9,469 nucleotides of DNA from Cyanobacteria bacterium UBA1221 (GTDB taxonomy: Bacteria > Cyanobacteriota > Vampirovibrionia > Gastranaerophilales > Gastranaerophilaceae): positions 10,247 through 19,715 of the forward strand of contig DBXD01000062.1 in NCBI GenBank assembly GCA_002309425.1, read 5' to 3'. The notes beneath the pieces were generated by a model that did no database searches, was not told where the DNA came from, and saw only the letters and a list, made by a program, of their open reading frames with translations. Shown in pieces: positions 1 to 5,968 of this stretch. A program made the position numbers and the translations under genes. Positions within the stretch are counted from its first letter, which is position 1, and the number at the start of each line of letters is the position of its first letter.

Positions 1-709
1 GACTCCCGGCAGGTCCAAATCCAAAAATCAGTGATTGTGCTAAACGCAGTTCGTCGCTATCCGGATAAAATTCACCATTTGCTCCCATCGAAACAAGGTT
101 ATTAATATAAGTCATCATTGAGCCAAAAGTCATCATATTTGCAGTTTCTCTGCCAAACAACTCGCCGCCGATACCGGCATTCGGTACATATGCGTAATTA
201 TCCGGTATATCGGAAAAAGTGGCAAGTGCTGTACCTATAGAACTCGGTATTGCACGATTTGCAATTAAACCGTCTATAAAATTGTTAAATGCCTGCTGTT
301 TTGCAACTTCATAACCCGGATCACCGTAATACATAATAGAAGTTACACCGCTGCTATCAGTATAATATACACCGCCGTCATCCCGAACAACATTGTTCAG
401 AGCTTCTCTCATTTTCTCATCCACCGCAATTTTACCATCCTGTCGGGATACCAAATACGGTAAATATTGATTCAAATCAGACGGCTGCATCATTATATCG
501 TATGATAAATTATATCTGTATTGTCCTGAACCATCCACATCCCAAATAATCTTTGATGCTTCCAGAGCATTATTATAGTCTATCGTAGCATCTTCCATCT
601 GACGGGAAAGGGACAGCTTTTGCTGGGCAAGCTCCATCGTACGAAATTCACAGTTTGCCTTTCGTGAAGTAATTGCGAGAAATCTGGCTTGTGTTGCAGC
701 TAATCCCAT
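1..709 (-). CDS. Partial protein starting MGLAATQARFLAIT, function unknown (3' end beyond window)
   Basis: An uninterrupted reading frame of 236 codons starts at the ATG at 709-707 and runs off the left edge, so the C-terminus is missing. AAAGGA lies about 11 bases before the ATG. The first 60 or so residues look helical and polar: MGLAATQARFLAIT, then SRKANCEF, then an amphipathic Gln/Lys/Met-rich stretch, DYNNALEASKI and WDVDGSGQY. The remainder is mixed, rich in Asn, Asp and Met, with no membrane segment and no cleavable signal peptide. I do not recognise a named family. From memory, proteins opening with MG[LM]AA[ST]QAR recur in Gastranaerophilales-type genomes and are annotated as hypothetical. 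A short N-terminal helix on a secreted subunit, as in flagellar axial or type III substrates, would fit the pattern, but this is speculation. The next gene to the right is on the same strand with 158 bases between. Confidence 0.85.
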   Translation of the reverse strand, partial: MGLAATQARFLAITSRKANCEFRTMELAQQKLSLSRQMEDATIDYNNALEASKIIWDVDGSGQYRYNLSYDIMMQPSDLNQYLPYLVSRQDGKIAVDEKMREALNNVVRDDGGVYYTDSSGVTSIMYYGDPGYEVAKQQAFNNFIDGLIANRAIPSSIGTALATFSDIPDNYAYVPNAGIGGELFGRETANMMTFGSMMTYINNLVSMGANGEFYPDSDELRLAQSLIFGFGPAGS

Positions 710-867
710 TGTACTTACTCGTTCCTTTCAGTTTGTTTTTAAATGCGTATAGTCCTATTATTCTGTTATTACGGCTAATTTGTCTAAAACTTTAAAATTT
801 CGGACTTTGTTTGTAACAAATATTTACATTATTTTAGTAAACTACGAAAGGCACGATGAGAAAAATT

Positions 868-1074
868 CTAATCAATAAGAGTAAACCTTAAAGTGCCTTT
901 TTCATCTACAACTTCATTCCACATCTTATATGGTCTGACCCAATTATCCCCTGTTTTAAGCGGTTGATAAATAATCATATCCTCTAATGTTTCCGAGTGT
1001 TTTGCAAATCCTATTACCTTGTACAAATTACCTTTATAATGGCGATAAGTCCTGCCGATTTCAATTTTTTGCAT
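868..1074 (-). CDS. DUF1653 domain protein
   Basis: A 68-residue protein that consists almost entirely of the DUF1653 domain (PF07866). The diagnostic blocks appear in order: YRHYKGNLY (10-18), AKHSETLEDMIIYQPL (24-39) and WVRPYKMW (45-52), then a short acidic tail. DUF1653 proteins are small, usually 65-90 residues, so the length is normal. They are widespread in bacteria and have no established function; the compact beta fold is presumably cytoplasmic. The start is well supported: AAGGAG at 1082-1087 (minus strand) lies 7 bases before the ATG at 1074. The gene is followed on the same strand by the MGLAATQAR protein and is divergent from the calpain-like gene. There is no sign of truncation, and nothing links it functionally to its neighbours. 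Confidence 0.92.
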   Translation of the reverse strand: MQKIEIGRTYRHYKGNLYKVIGFAKHSETLEDMIIYQPLKTGDNWVRPYKMWNEVVDEKGTLRFTLID

Positions 1075-1329
1075 ATACCAGCTCCTTAAATTTTATATTT
1101 TATAAGTATAAATAACACCAAAATATTCCCGCTACAATATTAATCTTTAAATAAATCAAAAATACAAACTTTGTAAAATTTTATTAAATTTTTCCATAAA
1201 AAAGCATTTTAGAGGGCTCAAAATTTTTTAAATAAATGTAAGAGATTGAAGTATTTAGTACTAAGACGAGGAATATTACGACTGAACACTTTGATATTGG
1301 AAACCAAGAAATAATAGAAAGAAAACCCT

Positions 1330-3003
1330 ATGGATAAAATCGGCGGAGATATAAAAGTTATTACATATGAAACAATGAGAGCCTTTGAAAAGCAGGCACC
1401 GGAAAGCATTAAGTTTTCCATTTTCAGGGCATTCTATGAATCCGATAAATATGACGAAAACGGAAAAGAAAAAACGGATAACAAACTCACCGGCAGTGAA
1501 ATTGCGGCGTATTGGACAGAACTTGGAGATGACATCAAGTCACAATTCGAAGGTTGGTATAAAAAAAGAGAAGTGATTGAAGATATTATAAACAGCACAC
1601 AAAGCTTAAATATGGATGCTGAGTATAACACATACGATAAAGACAAATACACCAAGGCAATAAAAAAAATAAATACGGATAATATTGAAGATTTAATTTT
1701 TGAAGGTCGCACAGGCAGTGATGGGGACACTTTTGTCAGAAGTTTGACAAATCCTTATTTTAAAAATACAGAAACAGATAGCTACTACCATCCCAGAAAT
1801 ACGGATGAAATAATGAGGGACTGCAAACATGTCAGAAAAGTTTTGCAAAAATGGTGCAAGGAACACGGGATTGATACAAGCAAACTCGATAAACAAGAAC
1901 TCGAGGTTGAATATGGTTACACGGATTACAACGGAGAATTTGTAAAACACGAATCACCGTACGTTGATTCTAATCAGGTAATTAAGCAATATGTGAAACT
2001 TATGCACGAATACAGAGAATCTCAAAAAGTCAAAGGGATAATGGAAAAAGATACTCGGGATAAAATGCAGGAAGGCATAGATAAAAGGTATTCCGATGCT
2101 CTTGAAACAGGTGAAGAATTAACGACAGACAAACCTGCACAATCGCCTTTTCAATCATTAATAATAGAAAACAGAAGACTGGACGCTTTGTTAAGCAAAC
2201 TTAAGGGGGAACCAAGCAAAAAAGATAATTCTACATTGCAAAAAGAAGATGCTATTTTAAATGACAACGGGAATGGCAAGTTCGACAAACCTGCGATGCA
2301 GCAAACGGGAAACTGCTGGTTGCTTGCAGGTATAAATGCTCTTGCATCAACAGAATACGGCAAAGCCTTCCTTGAGAGAAACATTTTAAAAGATGAAGAA
2401 AAACATATATTTGCAATTCACTTGCAAGAGGCTGAAGATAACCGTTTACCCAAACCAAACGGTGACGGAATATATATTTTAACGGAAAAAGAAGTCCTTG
2501 ACGCCCAAAGCGAAACAGACGGCTTAGCCAGCGGAGAAGGGGATGTTGCTGCATATGCACTAGCCATAGACAGATATTTGCAGGACAAATCGGGAGGGAA
2601 ACTTGATGAAAACAAAGAGCATTATTCCGACGGGAACTATAACTTCAGATTATTTGAAATTGTTACCGGATTAAAGGGTCCGATATACAGCAATCCGGAT
2701 ATGGGTATACAACATACACAAGCTTATGATATGGGAAATGGCGAACTATGCCTGAATGGCTTTAATGAACTTTTAGAAATAAGTAAAAAGAAAAATGCCG
2801 CTATAATACTGGGTAATAGCAACCACGCATTTAGTGTAGTCGGAAGCGATGATACACATTTACTTATACAAGAATCAAATTTATCAGACAAATACAAGGA
2901 TAAGTTTGAATTAATAGAGGATTCATTCCCGCCAACTTACAGAGTTTCAAAAGAAGCTTTTGAAAAAGAGTTCACCGGTTACAGTGTACTAAAATGGGAG
3001 TAA
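1330..3003 (+). CDS. Calpain-like (C2 family) cysteine protease with EF-hand-like loops
   Basis: A 557-residue protein whose C-terminal third resembles the calpain catalytic core. QQTGNCWLLAG (324-334) holds the nucleophile Cys329. NHAFSVVG (498-505) holds the general base His499. ESN (515-517) is the likely catalytic Asn517. Calpains usually place the oxyanion Gln six residues before Cys; here Gln is at -5 and -4, so the loop is one shorter. Residues 1-300 are polar and helical, with no signal peptide or membrane segment. Two Ca-type loops are visible. Residues 311-319 read NDNGNGKFD, directly before the active site. Residues 42-57 match an EF-hand loop if four residues (KEKT) are removed. 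An in-frame TAG at 1315-1317 forces the ATG at 1330 despite a weak ribosome site. Role (inferred): a Ca-dependent protease, exported or acting on partner proteins. The repeat-protein gene follows 137 bases later on the same strand with its own promoter. Confidence 0.82.
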   Translation: MDKIGGDIKVITYETMRAFEKQAPESIKFSIFRAFYESDKYDENGKEKTDNKLTGSEIAAYWTELGDDIKSQFEGWYKKREVIEDIINSTQSLNMDAEYNTYDKDKYTKAIKKINTDNIEDLIFEGRTGSDGDTFVRSLTNPYFKNTETDSYYHPRNTDEIMRDCKHVRKVLQKWCKEHGIDTSKLDKQELEVEYGYTDYNGEFVKHESPYVDSNQVIKQYVKLMHEYRESQKVKGIMEKDTRDKMQEGIDKRYSDALETGEELTTDKPAQSPFQSLIIENRRLDALLSKLKGEPSKKDNSTLQKEDAILNDNGNGKFDKPAMQQTGNCWLLAGINALASTEYGKAFLERNILKDEEKHIFAIHLQEAEDNRLPKPNGDGIYILTEKEVLDAQSETDGLASGEGDVAAYALAIDRYLQDKSGGKLDENKEHYSDGNYNFRLFEIVTGLKGPIYSNPDMGIQHTQAYDMGNGELCLNGFNELLEISKKKNAAIILGNSNHAFSVVGSDDTHLLIQESNLSDKYKDKFELIEDSFPPTYRVSKEAFEKEFTGYSVLKWE

Positions 3004-3024
3004 TATAGTATTAAAGACAACAAG

Positions 3025-3041
3025 CAATAAGACCCTTATTG
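3025..3041. repeat. Short perfect inverted repeat after the calpain-like gene
   Basis: CAATAAG and CTTATTG form a 7-base stem around a 3-base loop, 22 bases past the protease stop codon. There is no T-run on either side, so a rho-independent terminator is unlikely. It sits just upstream of the -35 element of the next promoter, so it could be an operator or a weak 3'-end stabilising hairpin. Neither role is proven. Confidence 0.45.
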
Positions 3042-3053
3042 ATTAGCACTTTA

Positions 3054-3082
3054 TCGACTAAGGTAATAAATTATGCTATAAT
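3054..3082 (+). promoter_or_regulatory. Sigma70-type promoter of the repeat protein gene
   Basis: A -35 element TCGACT (3054-3059, four of six consensus bases) is followed by a 17-base spacer and a perfect TATAAT (3077-3082). The TG one base upstream of the -10 makes it an extended -10 promoter. Transcription would start near 3089, leaving a leader of about 50 bases with a strong AAGGAG at 3129-3134. This makes the repeat protein independently transcribed rather than dependent on read-through from the protease gene. Confidence 0.75.
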
Positions 3083-3140
3083 ACGAACGGTATTTTATTA
3101 TATTTACCACGTCAGAACAGAGTAGTAAAAGGAGCGTATT

Positions 3141-5831
3141 ATGGCAACCACAGAACAAATTACGGAAAGTCAAACGATTACAATTAACCCGAATTCAAAA
3201 AATAAGACTTATGAATTTGTAAACAATGGTGTAGAAATAAGTTTTAACGGAGGTTTTGTTGGAGACAACGGTCAGGCAATAAATGGTTATGATAAATCAA
3301 GATACTACAATGTTGCCGTAAAAAAAGGGGATGACCTTGTTATGATAACCCTGTTCACAAAAGATAACGGCAAAACTAAAAAAATAACCACCACAATAAA
3401 AAACTTCTTTGTTGATTCAAGTGCTGATTACCGTGTTAAATATAAATCTTATCAGGCAGGTTTTGGCATAAGCTGGGTAAATGGCAGTTTGAATCCAATA
3501 ACCCCGAATACGGAAGAAAGTGTCTACGGACTGTATGGTCTGTACGAAGTTGAAAATGATTATTGGACTAATTATTTATTAGGTACAACAGGCAAAGATA
3601 TTTTTGCATTTACCGATAACTATACGTATCATGTCTATGACGAAAAGGGTAATGATGAGTATCTCAGCAGACACTCTAATAAAAGGGATTCAATCGTTGA
3701 TTTGTCAGGTAATGACCAATATTTAGTTGATAATTATTTAGTTGGAAACGGCGGAATACTATACACATACGATTATTCCGGTAATGATCAATATACTGCT
3801 TTAGGAACAAACGCTCGCTTATATGCAACAGACTACTCGGGTAATGATATTTACGACATTGAATCAAATGCTTCTTTTTCGATAGATGATTATAACGGCA
3901 AAGATGAATATCTCGTTTTAGCAAACGATTCAAGTGAACTTGCCGATAAAAGAATAAATGACTACAAAGGTAACGACAAATATCATTTTACACAGGCAAC
4001 GGTTATTTCTGTTGACCAAGACGGGAAAGACTCTTGGGAAATTTCAGATATCGGAGACGGAAACTCTGTTGAAATAACGGATTATGCAGGCAAGGATAAA
4101 TATGTAGTTACAAATTGTACTCCGACCGATTATACCAAACTTTTGATAGGGGATAATAAAGGTAACGATACATATGAATGGACAAATGTCGTTTATTCCG
4201 CACTCTCAGACGATGGCAATTATTCTCTGACCGATGATGAAGGTAAAGACAAATATACTTTTACCGATGTTCAAAATATGCGAGTTTTGGATAAAGACGG
4301 CAACGACAATTACACAATGAGCGGAGTAAATAAGTTATACCTGACGGATAACGGAGGGAACGACAAATATACGACCACATCCGCTACATCTTTAGACATC
4401 GATGATTTATCAGGAAAAGATACTTATAATTTTTACGGGACTTACGATTCAACAAATCCGGTTTTTGTTAATAATATCCATATTACTGACAGAGGTGAAG
4501 AAAAGGATACATATAACTTAAAATTTGTTGCTAACGAATATGCGGGGGATGATACCGAAAGCCGTTCGATAGTAGATTTTGGCGGAAATGATACTTATAA
4601 CCTGCAATCAACATCAGGTATAAGAATTAATGACAAGTCCGGAAATGATACCTATAATCTTAAAGCACCAACCATAAATGGTAAGAAAATAAACTTTGAA
4701 AACGAAGAACAACTTGCCTCAATTAATATAAAAACACAAATTTATGACGATAGCGGCAACGATAAATATAATATAACACACGCATTTAATTCAACTATAT
4801 ATGATTCAGACGGGGAAGATGTTTATAATTTAAAAGGTGACACAATTAAAATAAACCAGGAAATCGCGGGAGAACCGATTGAATTAACAATACCATCAGT
4901 CTATATTACCAAAATTAATGATACCAGCACGACAAGCAACGACACCTATAATATAGGTAATATGGCAAATGGTGAACTCTTTGTGCTTGGGGCTGCTATT
5001 ACTGATGCAGGCGGAGATAATAAATTTAATATTAAAAACTCCGGCAATTATTTTGATATAAAGGCTTTCTATGACAGAATGATGTCCGGAAATGCCACTA
5101 TAGCGGACCAACTGGCATTAATGTATACCCTGCCGAGTCTGACAATAGCAAGTACAGGTGCGGGAAAAGACAAGTATAGTGTTTCAAATTCATCACTATT
5201 TTTAGGAATAACAGATGCAAACGGCGACGACAGTTACTCATTTAAAAAAGTGCTGGGAAATATCTCCGTACAAGATGCTGAAGGGAACGATACTTATAAA
5301 ATATCCAAAAATAAATCTTTCATTTCTATAAATGACCAATCGGGTGATGATGCATATACAATAGATAAATTAACTTATAGTCTTGGTTTAATGGAAGGTA
5401 ACGTTATTCGGATAAAGGATACCTCCGGTTATGACACGTTAAAAGTTTCTTCGTTAAAAGAATCTAATATCGTTTATATGGCAAATTTCTCTAAAATCCA
5501 AGATGATAATTATATAGATAACGATTTCGGATTAATAATTTATGACAGTAAAAACGGCGGGTTTATTGAACTGCTTGACTTCTATGAAATAACCGGAGCA
5601 AATCTTACAGGGTTTGGCGATGGAGTCATTGAAAACTTTAAGGCCGACAACAAAACAATTGACCTTGTAAATACAGATGCTTGTAATTATGCGTTAATGG
5701 AATCATTAAGGGAACAGGTCGGAGGATGGCTTGCTGAAAATAATTATGACGATGTGGAACAGGTTCTTACCGGAAACAGCCAGCAGGCAATCTCTGATTT
5801 AATCCAAATATTCCAGGGTATAAATGCATAG
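3141..5831 (+). CDS. RTX-like Asp/Gly repeat protein (about 25 repeats), probably secreted
   Basis: An 896-residue acidic protein. Residues 1-145 are beta-rich and include GDDLVMIT and TTIKNFF (63-70, 84-90), like the module that flanks haemolysin-type Ca-binding repeats. A classic-looking start LGTTGKDIFAF (147-157) opens a solenoid running from 166 to about 767. It has about 25 copies of hydrophobic-D-x-x-G-[NKD]-D-x-[YFW], for example DYSGNDQY, DKSGNDTY and DANGDDSY. Spacing is most often 19 residues. A second flanking module (GLIIYDS to IELLDFYE, 797-815) is followed by a helical tail from 848 to the end. There is no Sec signal or membrane segment; RTX proteins are typically exported by type I systems through a C-terminal signal, so the tail is the candidate signal (inference). 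The Asp/Gly loops suggest Ca-dependent folding outside the cell. Start: AAGGAG is 6 bases before the ATG. A hairpin terminator follows. Confidence 0.85.
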   Translation: MATTEQITESQTITINPNSKNKTYEFVNNGVEISFNGGFVGDNGQAINGYDKSRYYNVAVKKGDDLVMITLFTKDNGKTKKITTTIKNFFVDSSADYRVKYKSYQAGFGISWVNGSLNPITPNTEESVYGLYGLYEVENDYWTNYLLGTTGKDIFAFTDNYTYHVYDEKGNDEYLSRHSNKRDSIVDLSGNDQYLVDNYLVGNGGILYTYDYSGNDQYTALGTNARLYATDYSGNDIYDIESNASFSIDDYNGKDEYLVLANDSSELADKRINDYKGNDKYHFTQATVISVDQDGKDSWEISDIGDGNSVEITDYAGKDKYVVTNCTPTDYTKLLIGDNKGNDTYEWTNVVYSALSDDGNYSLTDDEGKDKYTFTDVQNMRVLDKDGNDNYTMSGVNKLYLTDNGGNDKYTTTSATSLDIDDLSGKDTYNFYGTYDSTNPVFVNNIHITDRGEEKDTYNLKFVANEYAGDDTESRSIVDFGGNDTYNLQSTSGIRINDKSGNDTYNLKAPTINGKKINFENEEQLASINIKTQIYDDSGNDKYNITHAFNSTIYDSDGEDVYNLKGDTIKINQEIAGEPIELTIPSVYITKINDTSTTSNDTYNIGNMANGELFVLGAAITDAGGDNKFNIKNSGNYFDIKAFYDRMMSGNATIADQLALMYTLPSLTIASTGAGKDKYSVSNSSLFLGITDANGDDSYSFKKVLGNISVQDAEGNDTYKISKNKSFISINDQSGDDAYTIDKLTYSLGLMEGNVIRIKDTSGYDTLKVSSLKESNIVYMANFSKIQDDNYIDNDFGLIIYDSKNGGFIELLDFYEITGANLTGFGDGVIENFKADNKTIDLVNTDACNYALMESLREQVGGWLAENNYDDVEQVLTGNSQQAISDLIQIFQGINA

Positions 5832-5857
5832 AAACTTTGCCGGACATTCATGAAACT

Positions 5858-5883
5858 AAAAACTCCCTAGAAGGGAGTTTTTT
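5858..5883. terminator. Bidirectional rho-independent terminator between convergent genes
   Basis: AAAAACTCCCT (5858-5868) and AGGGAGTTTTT (5872-5882) form an 11-base stem around a 3-base loop. A T-run follows on the plus strand, and the A-run on the left gives a T-run for the minus strand. It lies 27 bases after the repeat protein stop codon and about 85 bases past the stop of the convergent FlhA-like gene, so it can serve both. Confidence 0.92.
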
Positions 5884-5968
5884 AGTAGAATTTAATATGG
5901 GGTTTCCCAACAGCATTCTTTCGGCAAACTGAACTCTGCCCTGCCGGCCGTAACAATTCGCTAATATA

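Noticed and set aside
847..900. AAAGGCAC / GTGCCTTT inverted repeat at the end of the DUF1653 gene
   Set aside because: The loop is 38 bases and there is no T-run after the stem on the minus strand, so it is not a convincing terminator.
1218..1950. Several overlapping minus-strand frames (1218-1421, 1434-1730, 1693-1950) and a plus frame at 1385-1576
   Set aside because: All lie across the calpain-like gene in other frames, and their Phe/Ser/Ile-rich compositions are typical of antisense shadows.
2252..2560. Minus-strand open frame of 102 codons inside the calpain-like gene
   Set aside because: It lies opposite the conserved catalytic region, has atypical Cys/Leu/Phe/Arg composition and no ribosome site; the plus-strand frame is clearly the real one.
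3676..5111. Minus-strand frames at 3676-3933 and 4896-5111
   Set aside because: They are antisense to the repeat protein; the repeat motif periodicity confirms the plus frame.
3636..5442. 57-base periodicity considered as a CRISPR array or DNA minisatellite
   Set aside because: The repeats are conserved at protein level only; the DNA copies differ too much and there are no identical repeat-spacer units.
5940..5955. GC-rich patch with GCCGGC between the convergent genes
   Set aside because: A short local composition change with no stem-plus-T-run, no repeat partner and no open frame.
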